Below, piece after piece: positions 26,939 to 34,685 of a stretch of 64,000 nucleotides of DNA; the first letter of the stretch is position 1; each line of letters starts with the position of its first letter. The notes under the pieces were generated by a model. That model ran no database searches and was not told the origin of the DNA. It saw only the letters and a program-made list of their open reading frames with translations. The stretch spans positions 107,711 through 171,710 of the forward strand of contig JAUWMI010000002.1 in assembly GCA_030613245.1 (NCBI GenBank), read 5' to 3'. The position numbers were made by a program, and so were the translations under genes. The DNA comes from Candidatus Sumerlaeota bacterium. GTDB taxonomy: Bacteria > Sumerlaeota > Sumerlaeia > MWCT01 > JAUWMI01.

Positions 26939-28351
26939 TTACAGATTGATGCAGACGAGTTTGATTTCCGTCATTTCTTCGATAGCCTGCTTGAGTCCTT
27001 CACGTCCTACGCCGCTATCTTTCATTCCACCGTAGGGCATAAGGTCGAGGCGATAGGTTGGGATTTCGTTGATCATGATTCCACCTGCGTCAATCTCTTT
27101 TGCGGCTTTGAGGGCTGCTGATATGTTGGAGGTAAAAATGCCGGCTTGCAGGCCGTAGCGGGACATATTTGCCAGCTGAATGGCGTCTTCCAGATTCTGG
27201 CAGGCCGAAATTGTCACGAGTGGAGCGAAAGCCTCCTGGCAAAATACTTCCATTTCCGGCGTTACTTCATCCAGAATAAGCGGATATAGAAAGCTCCCTT
27301 CTCGCTTCACTGGAAGCAAGGCTTTCGCGCCCTGGGCAAGCGCTTCGTTGCACAATCGCTCAGCGCGTTTGGCCTCGGCCTCGGTGATCATCGGCCCGAC
27401 GCAGGTCTTTTCGTCCAACGGGTCGCCTACCGTGAGTGCAGACACACTTTCCAATAAACGCGCGGTGAAATCTTTCCGGATGGATTGATGAACAATCACG
27501 CGTTGAACCGAGATGCATACCTGGCCGGCGAGCGTATAGCCGCCAACGCTAATTTTTTTCACTGCGAGGTCGAGATCAGCATCTGGCAGAATGATCACAG
27601 GCGAGTTCGAGCCGAGTTCCATGATGTATTTCTTTAGTCCGCCTGCGAGCATGATCTTTTGTCCAACTTCAACGCTGCCCGTAAATGACACAATACGCGG
27701 ACGCGGGTCTTTAACAAGTCGCATTCCTACCTTCTCGCCACTGCCAGTAATAACACTGATGGCTTTGCGCGGCAGTCCAGACTCAAGAAGTATTTTCCCC
27801 ATCTGGATGTCACACAGGGGCGTAAGGCTCGCTGGCTTCAGAATTACACTATTTCCCGCAGCAATAGCAGGGGCAACTTTATGTGCTGCCAGGTTCAAGG
27901 GAAAGTTAAACGGAGTTATTGCCACAACAATTCCCGCCGGACACCGCATATAAAATCCCATCTTATTTTCAGACCCCGGCGCAGCATCAAAGGGAACAGT
28001 TTCGCCGGTAACCCAGTGCACTCCTTCTGCAGCAAGGGTGAAGGTGTTGATGCAGCGAGAGACTTCGGTGCGGGCCTCGAGGATCGTCTTGCCGACCTCG
28101 CGCGAGAGCAGTGTGGCGAGCTCCTCTGCGCGCGCGCGAATCGTTTCAGCGGTTTTGCGCAGGATAGTAGTGCGCGCGTGAGCTGGGAGATGTCGCATCT
28201 CTCGGGCTCCTTCTTCAGCCAAGGAAAGCGCGTCCTCAACGTCCGACTCGTCAGCGGATGGTACCGTGTCAATGACACTGTTGTCGTAGGGATTGATAAC
28301 GTTGATCTTCGATTTGCGATCAACAAACTTGCCCCCAAGAATCATTTTCAT
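26939..28351 (-). CDS. NAD(P)-dependent aldehyde dehydrogenase
   Basis: 470 residues of the aldehyde dehydrogenase superfamily. Visible are the cofactor-binding TPFNFPLNLAAHKVAPAIAAGN, the catalytic Glu in KYIMELGSNSP and catalytic Cys in AGQVCISVQRV (about 280). The GSNSP variant is common in glyceraldehyde and lactaldehyde dehydrogenases. It lies downstream of a KDPG-type aldolase on the same strand; together they could cleave a 2-keto-3-deoxy sugar acid and oxidise the aldehyde released (inference). GAGGATGAAGCC precedes ATG. Confidence 0.92.
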   Translation of the reverse strand: MKMILGGKFVDRKSKINVINPYDNSVIDTVPSADESDVEDALSLAEEGAREMRHLPAHARTTILRKTAETIRARAEELATLLSREVGKTILEARTEVSRCINTFTLAAEGVHWVTGETVPFDAAPGSENKMGFYMRCPAGIVVAITPFNFPLNLAAHKVAPAIAAGNSVILKPASLTPLCDIQMGKILLESGLPRKAISVITGSGEKVGMRLVKDPRPRIVSFTGSVEVGQKIMLAGGLKKYIMELGSNSPVIILPDADLDLAVKKISVGGYTLAGQVCISVQRVIVHQSIRKDFTARLLESVSALTVGDPLDEKTCVGPMITEAEAKRAERLCNEALAQGAKALLPVKREGSFLYPLILDEVTPEMEVFCQEAFAPLVTISACQNLEDAIQLANMSRYGLQAGIFTSNISAALKAAKEIDAGGIMINEIPTYRLDLMPYGGMKDSGVGREGLKQAIEEMTEIKLVCINL

Positions 28352-28431
28352 GGCTTCATCCTCACTGCTTACAGTCTATATTGATTTATGAGCCTGAGGC
28401 TCATTAAAGATTGCCACAGAGACACGGAGTA

Positions 28432-28510
28432 GTGAATTGTAAATTGCAAATTGAAAAATGCAAAATGCAAATTTAGAATTTGATATTTTCAATTTTAATT
28501 TTACAATTCT
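28432..28510. repeat. AT-rich oligo-repeat of the TTGCAAATTG type
   Basis: A run built from variations of TGCAAATTGAAAAATGCAAAA and its complement, lying between the aldolase and dehydrogenase genes. A short inverted repeat TGAGCCTGAGGCTCA occurs just before it. Such low-complexity runs are frequent in intergenic DNA of uncultivated bacteria. No gene is present in this 207-base gap. Confidence 0.6.
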
Positions 28511-28558
28511 TGCATCTTTAAAGATTTCTGTGCCTCAGGGGCTTTATGACATATTCCG

Positions 28559-29206
28559 TCATGGAGTTGAGCGCTGTCTGTGGCTGAGCTCTGCGGCCTG
28601 GCGAGCGCGCTTTTCGATTTCTTGCCAATCGTTTCGCGCAATACATTCTTTCGGCGCAATCCATGTCCCACCGCACGCCAGCACGAGCGGGTGTGCTAGA
28701 TAGTCGGGTAAGTTTGTCATATTGATTCCGCCCAGAGGGATAAACCGCACGCCAGTGTGCGCATAGGGGCCGGCAAGAGCATTAAGCATTTTCACTCCGC
28801 CTGCGGCTTCTGCAGGGAAGAATTTCAGAGTATTCAGCCCAAGCACGAGCGCCTGTTCAACCTCCGACGGGGTCATCACGCCTGGGTAAAAGTGAAACTG
28901 AAGGCTCAACGCCTTATGGAGAACCAAGAGATTCAAGCCCGGGGAAACGCCGAAGTCTGCTCCGGCCTGCTGGGCTATCTCAGCCTGTTCAGGCGTGAGA
29001 ATTGTGCCAGCACCAAGAAGCAGATCCGGTCGCTCGCGCTTCAGCAGGGAAATCACTTCCGGTGCGGCAGTGGTTCGAAAGGTGATTTCCAGAGCAGGGA
29101 GTCCACCTTTGCTCACAGCATCCGCCAGGGGCAGAGCATCTGCAAGTCGTTCAATCGCTATCACTGGAATCACCCGTAACTCAGAAATCCGCTGAACAAC
29201 ATTCAT
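28559..29206 (-). CDS. eda: 2-dehydro-3-deoxy-6-phosphogluconate / 4-hydroxy-2-oxoglutarate aldolase
   Basis: 215 residues. Motifs of the class I KDPG aldolase family: RVIPVIAIE, ALEITFRTTAAPEVI with the catalytic Glu, LLGAGTILTPEQA, and the Schiff-base Lys in LNTLKFFPAEAAGG. It cleaves KDPG to pyruvate and glyceraldehyde 3-phosphate, or a related keto-acid. AAAGG precedes ATG at a nine-base spacing. It is upstream of the aldehyde dehydrogenase gene. Confidence 0.92.
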   Translation of the reverse strand: MNVVQRISELRVIPVIAIERLADALPLADAVSKGGLPALEITFRTTAAPEVISLLKRERPDLLLGAGTILTPEQAEIAQQAGADFGVSPGLNLLVLHKALSLQFHFYPGVMTPSEVEQALVLGLNTLKFFPAEAAGGVKMLNALAGPYAHTGVRFIPLGGINMTNLPDYLAHPLVLACGGTWIAPKECIARNDWQEIEKRARQAAELSHRQRSTP

Positions 29207-29732
29207 AGTTGTTAACCTTTCAGGCTCTTTTTCGAATGAGTTAGCATTTCACGACGAAGGTAATCCCCCTCACCTTGCTCCTCTCCCCTCAGGGGAGAGG
29301 GATGGGGTGAGGGGAACATTAGAAGCAAACTGCCGTGACGTTTCAGTTACCCTTGAAGCCCTAAACATACTGGAGTTGCTCTATATCGCAACAGTTATTT
29401 TGCTAACCTTTCTGACAAAGAGCCACCTTTCAATTTTAGATCTGCTTCAGGACTGGATGAGAGGCCTATGTCTCTTGCCCGGTGGCACAAACATGCCGGG
29501 CGCATTCAGAACCTTTAGACCTATCGAATATTGTTTGACGTTGTAACTTCTTGAGCCCTCATATCATCATTTGTCTTTGCTGCAAAGGGAAAAATGTGTA
29601 ACAATGCGAATCTATCGAGCATAAATTCGGCCGCCGCATTTTTCCTTCCAACATACTAAACAAATATCACACTATGAACGATCCGTACAAGAGAAGAACG
29701 TGCTCGTACTAGGGGATTCAATGCTATTGTGG
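29207..29732. other. Gene-free region left of the tRNA-Leu fragment
   Basis: 526 bases without a supported gene. It holds the upstream region of eda, the CCCTCACC palindrome at 29265-29314, and about 400 bases with no recognised content. It is the boundary between ordinary chromosome and the accessory region. Confidence 0.6.
29265..29314. repeat. CCCTCACC / GGTGAGGG imperfect palindrome
   Basis: About 50 bases: CCCCCTCACC, a central CTCTCCCC-TCA-GGGGAGAG perfect stem, then GGGGTGAGGGG. It is a REP-like element distinct from the GTAGGGGC family; one copy is seen in this window. Confidence 0.75.
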
Positions 29733-29792
29733 GTGCCAGGAGCGGGAATCGAGCCCGTACGGTCCGCAGTGCGAACCGAGGGAGTTTAAGTC
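29733..29792 (-). repeat. Displaced 3' half of tRNA-Leu, older copy
   Basis: 60 bases matching the anticodon-loop-to-3'-end half of the intact tRNA-Leu at 51642-51730, with seven mismatches (for example AGGAGCGGGAATCGAGCCCG). The 5' half is absent; similarity stops right after the anticodon loop (TTTAAGTC). This is the signature of an attachment site left by integration into a tRNA gene. Confidence 0.8.
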
Positions 29793-29828
29793 ACTTTATC
29801 TTTACAGCAAAGCCTTTGAAATTAATAC

Positions 29829-30554
29829 TCACAGGGTTTCTAAATAGGACAAAAGATTCTCTATCTCTTGCTCTGAAAGCGAGTCAAAGGAGGGCATGGT
29901 AGAAATGGGGGTCTTAAGTTGTTTCCTGATATTATCAATGTTGGCAGGCCTTTCGCTATAAGGAAGATTTTCCTTTTTCAATACGCCTTTAAGTCCTGGG
30001 CCCATCTTTGTATCTTCTTTGTCCGCGTAGTGGCAAAAACTGCACTTACTATCGAATAGTGCCAATCCTTTTTCTGCGTCTCCTATGGGCGCGGTTTCAG
30101 GAGTATGAAGAGGCACCGAAATTTTTTCAGATTCAGGTTCTTCAACTTTGGTTCCTAAAAAGTAATACCCCGCCGATGTGCAAAACACTACAAAAGCAAG
30201 GCTAAACACAATCATGCCCAATACAGGCGCATATCTGATGAATTCTTTGAAGAATCTAACTATAGAAAGCTTCAAAGCAAGCACTGCAACAAGTCCGAGT
30301 GCCAGAACTCCATGGAGAACGGCTCTGGTAGAGAGCTGATCGCCCATCAAAGCTACGTATTTAATGCAGAAGTAACTTATGACTATAAGCAGCGCTATGA
30401 AAACAGCGCCGGCGGCCTTGTGCGTTCTCCTCAAGAATGTCGCACTGATTTTTCTTTCTGCTCTGCCCATCAAAGTGAACATGCAGATTACTGCAGTCAC
30501 TCCCGCTGCCAGAAAGAACAAGGCAAGTATTGATTTAACGTAGACTAATTGCAT
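29829..30554 (-). CDS. Membrane protein with fused C-terminal cytochrome c domain
   Basis: 241 residues from the ATG at 30554 (AGGGG upstream); an in-frame TTG at 30578 overlaps the previous stop. Four hydrophobic helices (about 4-145) contain two histidines, in RRTHKAAGA and AVLHGVLAL, that could bind haem b. The C-terminal part (about 165-240) is a single-haem cytochrome c with CSFCH and a candidate distal Met in STMPSF. It looks like a membrane electron-transfer protein linking the quinone pool to soluble cytochrome c. It is the last gene of the minus-strand operon starting at 32613. Confidence 0.85.
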   Translation of the reverse strand: MQLVYVKSILALFFLAAGVTAVICMFTLMGRAERKISATFLRRTHKAAGAVFIALLIVISYFCIKYVALMGDQLSTRAVLHGVLALGLVAVLALKLSIVRFFKEFIRYAPVLGMIVFSLAFVVFCTSAGYYFLGTKVEEPESEKISVPLHTPETAPIGDAEKGLALFDSKCSFCHYADKEDTKMGPGLKGVLKKENLPYSERPANIDNIRKQLKTPISTMPSFDSLSEQEIENLLSYLETL

Positions 30555-30574
30555 ATTACTTCGCCCCTGATTGG

Positions 30575-30715
30575 TCAATCGTACTGCTTTATCAGCAAGT
30601 CAAAATCCAGACGGGATACTTTTTCGTCTACGACAATTAACTTCACGTATTCCCGGCCAACTGCTTTTGAAACTCTTATCCGCGCGAATTGCCTCTGATA
30701 GTTACTCGGCCGCAC
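30575..30715 (-). CDS. Possible small protein translated after the DUF2769 gene
   Basis: 46 residues from a GTG at 30715 (a TTG at 30718 is the other choice), overlapping the end of the DUF2769 gene in another frame. The peptide (VRPSNYQRQFARIRVSKAVG, then KLIVVDEKVSRLDFDLLIKQ) has a well-formed strand/helix pattern, and its stop overlaps the possible start of the next gene. No ribosome site is seen, so expression would rely on coupling. Alternatively it is the frame-shifted tail of a longer DUF2769 protein. Confidence 0.4.
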   Translation of the reverse strand: MRPSNYQRQFARIRVSKAVGREYVKLIVVDEKVSRLDFDLLIKQYD

Positions 30716-30926
30716 CAATTTGGCAGTAATACATTTTGTCCAGCCTATTTTCTGACGCCACAGGACATGCTCCGCAGAGACAACCATTTCTGGTAAGTTC
30801 GCAGTCGGTCTTACTTCTTGCGCAAAACAGCTCCTGTATTTTGTCTTTCATACATTGATTGTATGAAGGACAACCCGTGCAAATACATTTTTTCAAGTTT
30901 TCCTCGGTGTCTGCAATTTTTGCCAT
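30702..30926 (-). CDS. DUF2769-type cysteine-rich protein
   Basis: 74 residues with ten Cys: CICTGCPSYNQCM, then LFCARSKTDC, CLCGACPV and YYC. The pattern is that of DUF2769, known mostly from methanogenic archaea and some anaerobic bacteria; the spacing suggests metal or Fe-S binding. AAGGAGGG precedes ATG, and the gene starts 10 bases after the upstream dehydrogenase stop. Function unknown. Confidence 0.8.
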   Translation of the reverse strand: MAKIADTEENLKKCICTGCPSYNQCMKDKIQELFCARSKTDCELTRNGCLCGACPVASENRLDKMYYCQIGAAE

Positions 30927-30936
30927 CTTTCCCTCC

Positions 30937-32022
30937 TTATGCTTTCGTTATCTTCCACACATTCCCACCCGATTTTTCTCCTTTTTTCATTCCTACTTCA
31001 CCATGTAGATCGGTGAAGTATAATCCGTCGGGCCCAAATGCCAAACCGCACACACTCGCCGGCCCCTCGCCTACGTATCTAACAAATTCATTCAAGTACG
31101 CAACATTGTCACGCTTATCAATAACCATCTCAACTATTTTCTTGCCCTTGTCTGTTTTTCCCTCGACATAAGCATATCCGAAAAGCGCTACAAAGAGGTG
31201 GTCTTTGTATTCCAGCCCGAACTGGTTCTCGGCAAAATCAATTCCTGTTGGAGCCTCAGTATACCACCACACAAATATTGAATTGGTTCTCATCGAAGCA
31301 GGCCATCCATAATTTTCACCAGGAAGGATCTTTGCGATCCTGTCGTCCACTGCTGGGCCGTTATCAGAGATGTATAGGTGATTGTCGGATTTTCTCCAGG
31401 CCGCCCCAAAAGGATTTCGCAGGCCTTTAGCGTAAATGGAGCTTTTGGGATTGGGATTATCTTGGGGGATTGAGCCATCAAGATTAATACGAAGTATCTT
31501 GCCCCTCAGATCATTATCATTCTGAGCAACCTCCGGATCTATCATCCCATCACCCACATTCACGAAGAGCTTTCCTTCGCGAATTGTCAATGCTTGTACC
31601 TGGTGGGCGGCATTGATTGAAGGGATATTGTCAAGTATAGTCTCCGCTTTTTCAGCTTTCAATCCGTCTTTAGTGGTGAATTTGACCACTCTATTCTTGA
31701 ATGCTTTTTCATCCCTATACAGCATCGAGGCGAAAACATCTCCATTCTCATGCACCACAATCCCAATCACACCAGATTCTCCGGTTCCTGGCATCTTATA
31801 ATCAGGCTCATAGTTAAGCAACTTGTCAGCAAAGGTAAAAACCTTGAGCTCATTAGTAACGACCTTGATCTGGCCGTAGAGCTCAGTCACATAAAAGAAC
31901 GGCGCTGTTTTACCTGGCTTGGGATTTGGCACAAATGCTATGTTAACCGGCAGGGACAAACCAGAGGCGACCTTCGCTATTCTGAACGCTTTTTGTATCT
32001 TCCAACTCATTTCTTGAGACAT
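30937..32022 (-). CDS. Glucose/sorbosone dehydrogenase-type beta-propeller protein
   Basis: 361 residues. Family features of PQQ-dependent aldose sugar dehydrogenases: the N-terminal ASGLSLPVNIAFVP, TGESGVIGIVVHENGDVF, QALTIREGKLFVNVGDG, RGKILRINLDGSIPQDNP and YAKGLRNPFGAAWR. Unlike most relatives it has no visible signal peptide from the ATG chosen (GTGAGG upstream), which is odd for an enzyme that normally works in the periplasm. It probably delivers electrons to the adjacent cytochromes. Confidence 0.85.
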   Translation of the reverse strand: MSQEMSWKIQKAFRIAKVASGLSLPVNIAFVPNPKPGKTAPFFYVTELYGQIKVVTNELKVFTFADKLLNYEPDYKMPGTGESGVIGIVVHENGDVFASMLYRDEKAFKNRVVKFTTKDGLKAEKAETILDNIPSINAAHQVQALTIREGKLFVNVGDGMIDPEVAQNDNDLRGKILRINLDGSIPQDNPNPKSSIYAKGLRNPFGAAWRKSDNHLYISDNGPAVDDRIAKILPGENYGWPASMRTNSIFVWWYTEAPTGIDFAENQFGLEYKDHLFVALFGYAYVEGKTDKGKKIVEMVIDKRDNVAYLNEFVRYVGEGPASVCGLAFGPDGLYFTDLHGEVGMKKGEKSGGNVWKITKA

Positions 32023-32084
32023 TTGAACCTCACTTAGCTAATTTTGTGCATTTACAACAGGCAGATCCGAATCAAAACAGACTA

Positions 32085-32118
32085 CCCCTGCGCAAAGTAG
32101 AAGAACCTTGCGCAGGGG
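32085..32118 (-). terminator. Hairpin between cytochrome c and dehydrogenase genes
   Basis: A perfect 11-base-pair stem CCCCTGCGCAA / TTGCGCAGGGG with a 12-base loop, followed on the minus strand by TAGTCTGTTTTG. It could attenuate transcription after the cytochrome gene, giving more cytochrome than dehydrogenase. The T-run is imperfect. Confidence 0.6.
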
Positions 32119-32163
32119 ATTGTACATCTGCAAGATTCGGTGCTCTTGCTACCGGAAGGATCT

Positions 32164-32613
32164 CTACTCCTCCTTCTTTTCCTTTGTTGCTTTCTCAGGT
32201 TTTACTGACGCCACGTATGCAGTCAGGTCGGTCAGTTTTTGGTCATCCCAGCTAAGGGGCTCTCCCTTCAGAGGAGTTTTTATGCACCAATTAATTACCT
32301 GATCCAAGGTCATCACCCTCTTTGCCATTCCGAAGTACTTCGGATACTTGGCATTCAGAGCATCGAAGGCCTTCATGGACATCTCACCCATCTTACTGTC
32401 CACTGTTCCGCCCTTCGCATGACAACTATTGCAAGTCATGCCGCTGGTGCCCAATTTGGCGTCATTGAACAGAGCCTTCCCACGCTCGACAGACTTCTGA
32501 AGCTCGGCTTTAGGGTCCACCTTGGCGACTTCCTCACCCTCCTTCTGTGTATATGCTAACATACACAAAAAGCACACCAACACGATGATTGAAAGAACCA
32601 AGACTTTCTTCAT
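32164..32613 (-). CDS. Secreted single-haem cytochrome c
   Basis: 149 residues from the ATG at 32613, preceded by GGGGTGGAG. Signal peptide KKVLVLSIIVLVCFLCMLAY, then a cytochrome c domain with haem motif CNSCHAKGG (about 61-69) and a candidate axial Met in KRVMTLDQVINWCI, ending in a Lys/Glu-rich tail. The CINWC-type second part resembles di-domain-sized class I cytochromes of the c-551/SoxX group, but no exact family was fixed. It is the first gene of the operon. Confidence 0.88.
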   Translation of the reverse strand: MKKVLVLSIIVLVCFLCMLAYTQKEGEEVAKVDPKAELQKSVERGKALFNDAKLGTSGMTCNSCHAKGGTVDSKMGEMSMKAFDALNAKYPKYFGMAKRVMTLDQVINWCIKTPLKGEPLSWDDQKLTDLTAYVASVKPEKATKEKKEE

Positions 32614-32660
32614 TATCTCCACCCCCTTTCCGCATAGAGCTTTTCCAAGCTACAAGAATT

Positions 32661-32690
32661 TTCATATTATACTCTTGCTTGTCCTGTCAA
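32661..32690 (-). promoter_or_regulatory. Candidate promoter for the cytochrome operon
   Basis: On the minus strand a perfect TTGACA (32685-32690) lies 18 bases before TATGAA (32661-32666); a perfect TATAAT also occurs but only 13 bases away (32666-32671). A start near 32655 would leave a leader of about 40 bases. Confidence 0.45.
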
Positions 32691-32934
32691 GATTTTTTTG
32701 AACCAGAATCTTCTTGACGCAAGGAATCCTGCTTGCCTATGTGCTGGGCTCAGTTTTTCCCATCCGCTAGCCGGCACAATTCTGCGGAACTTTTTGGACT
32801 TGACTCGGTTTCGCCATAGGTTTAGGCTCGAATGCTTAGATAACCTAGCTCAAAAATTACAAACAGTATTCTCCCTATGAAAATGGTATCAAAAGGAAAA
32901 TCTCTGATTTCGCTTTTTTGAAGGTAAGAATAGC

Positions 32935-33606
32935 ATGATGTCAGAATCTTCAGACTTTAGATTAGAGATTTGTAAATCCTTAGGAATAGCAGATGTAGCA
33001 GAAGCCCATGAGATTATTGTAGCGGGGGCAAAACAGGGTGTTGATGCGCTTTTAGAAAAAGGCCTGGATGCTAAGACTCTTATGAAGATCGGCTATGATG
33101 CTCCTGGAATGCAAAAGCTTGGTTATAAGAAACCTGCTCTGGAACGTCTTGGGTATTATGAATCCAGCTTGGAAAAGAAGGAGCCTTCTGTTGAACAAAA
33201 GAGAGCTGGTGAGCCGGATGTCAAACAATTGATATCATCTGGCTATAGAGCCAGTAAATTGAAAGAAAAGGGCGTGACTGTTCATCACTGTAATAAGGCA
33301 GGATACTCTGCCGGTGAATTAATGGCACTAGGTTTTAGTCTCAACGATTTGGCAGCTGCATATAGTTGTTCTAAATTGAGAATGGCAGGATTTAGAGCCG
33401 ATGAGCTAAGGAGGTTTTTTAGCGGCCCAGAGTTGAGAAATTCAGGATTTAATGCCCGCGAGATGAGAATTGCAAGTTTTACTATTAGGGATCTGTTGAA
33501 TTATGGTTATAATGAAAATCATATCGTAACTGCAGGTTATAGCATTAATGAGCTGGTGCGAGAAGGGCTTTCCAAAAGAACGAAACTTGGAGTGAAAGAG
33601 AGGTAG
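32935..33606 (+). CDS. Alpha-helical short-repeat protein
   Basis: 223 residues. From about residue 40 it consists of about ten degenerate repeats of 15-18 residues around the theme G-Y/F-x(3)-E/K-L, for example GYSAGELMALGFSLNDLAAA, MAGFRADELRRF, NSGFNAREMRIASF and TAGYSINELVREG. No signal peptide or catalytic motif is visible. Such repeats build helical scaffolds in phage, eukaryotic and candidate-phylum proteins; function unknown. GAAGG precedes the paired ATG codons. AT-rich. It is the only plus-strand gene of the 29.8-33.7 kb segment. Confidence 0.75.
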   Translation: MMSESSDFRLEICKSLGIADVAEAHEIIVAGAKQGVDALLEKGLDAKTLMKIGYDAPGMQKLGYKKPALERLGYYESSLEKKEPSVEQKRAGEPDVKQLISSGYRASKLKEKGVTVHHCNKAGYSAGELMALGFSLNDLAAAYSCSKLRMAGFRADELRRFFSGPELRNSGFNAREMRIASFTIRDLLNYGYNENHIVTAGYSINELVREGLSKRTKLGVKER

Positions 33607-33715
33607 AAGGATTTCGATAAATAAGTGTGACCTTACTTTCTTTTAAGCTTTATCTCGCCTTTCTTTGCCTCAACTTCAGGATTATCTTAGGGACTTGAGA
33701 AGAGATAGGAAAATG

Positions 33716-33775
33716 GTGCCGGGAGCGGGAATCGAACCCGCACGGCCCGTTGTGCGAACCGAGGGATTTTAAGTC
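33716..33775 (-). repeat. Displaced 3' half of tRNA-Leu, identical copy (att-like)
   Basis: 60 bases identical to positions 51641-51700, i.e. from the 3' end of tRNA-Leu(TAA) through the anticodon loop. Identity ends abruptly after TTTTAAGTC, inside the anticodon stem, where the intact gene continues with CCC. This marks the other end of a segment integrated at the tRNA-Leu gene. Confidence 0.88.
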
Positions 33776-33870
33776 AGTTTCAGCCCGATTTACAAAATAC
33801 TGAAACCATTGAAAATAAAAATGATAGAGATCAAACTGAGACCTAACTTCTAGCCATCTTTTGGCCATTC

Positions 33871-33892
33871 ACCATGGACAAAACCATGGACA
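33871..33892 (+). repeat. ACCATGGACAAA direct doublet, left copy
   Basis: 22-base sequence made of ACCATGGACAAA repeated once; the same doublet occurs at about 51560 next to the intact tRNA-Leu gene. Both copies have the same orientation. Confidence 0.75.
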
Positions 33893-34010
33893 AAAATATT
33901 CTACATGTAAGGCTCATTTGGTCCGCAAGAATACAGAACAGTTGGCCCACATTGTTGTTCCATTCCGCGCTGATATTGTGCTAGATTAGATACGCTAATA
34001 TTCAGGCATT

Positions 34011-34056
34011 TGCGACTATTTGCAACTGTATGCAGAGATATGCAACTATCTGCAAA
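34011..34056 (+). repeat. Five TGCAAC-type repeats at exact ten-base spacing
   Basis: TGC starts at 34011, 34021, 34031, 34041 and 34051 within the series TGCGAC, TGCAAC, TGCAGA, TGCAAC, TGCAAA. One helical turn between copies suggests a protein-binding array, such as recombinase arm sites. Confidence 0.7.
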
Positions 34057-34071
34057 GCGGGTGGAATATTA

Positions 34072-34136
34072 CTCTTAATCAGAAGGTTGGGGCCTGCCTG
34101 CCGGTCAGGCAGGGTTCGATTCCTCCACGGCCCACT
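34072..34136 (+). repeat. tRNA-like 3' half, interrupted by a palindrome
   Basis: Anticodon-loop-to-acceptor half of a tRNA: loop CTCTTAA, then TCAGAAGGTTGG, T arm GGTTCGATTCCTCC split by an inserted CCTGCCTGCCGG / TCAGGCAGG palindrome (34093-34113), and acceptor end CGGCCCAC. No 5' half precedes it. It pairs with the copy at 48466. Confidence 0.7.
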
Positions 34137-34685
34137 GTCTACCCTTCCTGAAATCAATTCTATAGGCACTTATCCCTATGATCCAGTAGCGTTATTCTTG
34201 GCCCATTGTGCTACAATGTGCCAAATTTTGTTCAGTTCCCTTCGCTAGTATTCAGGAATCTGCAAAAGGCCAAAAAGGCTAGAGCGCTCTTTATTGGCTA
34301 GGATATGGTCATAAGACAGACAAATACAGGCCCTCTTTGAAAGGCGCCGACTTAAGCACATCCAGGAGCTCCTGGTCACTGATTGACAAAAAAATTCCAC
34401 TTGGTGAAGTAGAAACGAAGCCGTATCAGATGTCCCGCAATGCACGAAATCCATCTCCCCCTGCCGCAAAAACGTCTTGCCAAATCTCATGACAATTCAT
34501 AGCATCTTTTTTCTGATCAGTCATCCGTTCGCACCTCCTATAGTTAGTCCTAGCGAACTCAACTGGAGATGCTGATGGCTCGCCTCTTTCATCAACCGTT
34601 TTTTCAGAACCTCAAGGATATGATCTCAATGGAATAAAATCAGCGTAATAAGGAACTATATCTAATAAAGAGCAATAAGAGCGCA

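Larger units (their letters stand above)
33607..34685. other. Gene-poor attachment-site region
   Basis: 1,079 bases with no supported gene. In order it holds the tRNA-Leu 3' half (33716-33775), a copy of the ACCATGGACAAA doublet (33871-33892), a first copy of a diverged TTGGCCCA...ATTCAGG segment (33943-34015), ten-base-phased TGCAAC repeats (34011-34056), a tRNA-like 3' half interrupted by a palindrome (34072-34136), a second TTGGCCCA...ATTCAGG segment (34198-34262), and about 400 AT-rich bases before the sigma factor gene. Confidence 0.7.

Noticed and set aside
28432..28510. TTGCAAATTG run considered as iterons or an origin
   Set aside because: No DnaA boxes or replication gene; the units are irregular and typical of intergenic low-complexity sequence.
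29307..29546. 79-codon frame right of the CCCTCACC palindrome
   Set aside because: It begins inside the palindrome and has no supporting features.
34030..34248. 72-codon open frame across the attachment region
   Set aside because: It runs through the tRNA-like half and the inserted palindrome, has no ribosome site and no protein-like composition.
34245..34490. 81-codon minus-strand frame upstream of the sigma factor gene
   Set aside because: No start context and no recognisable protein; it may be a decayed gene but cannot be supported.
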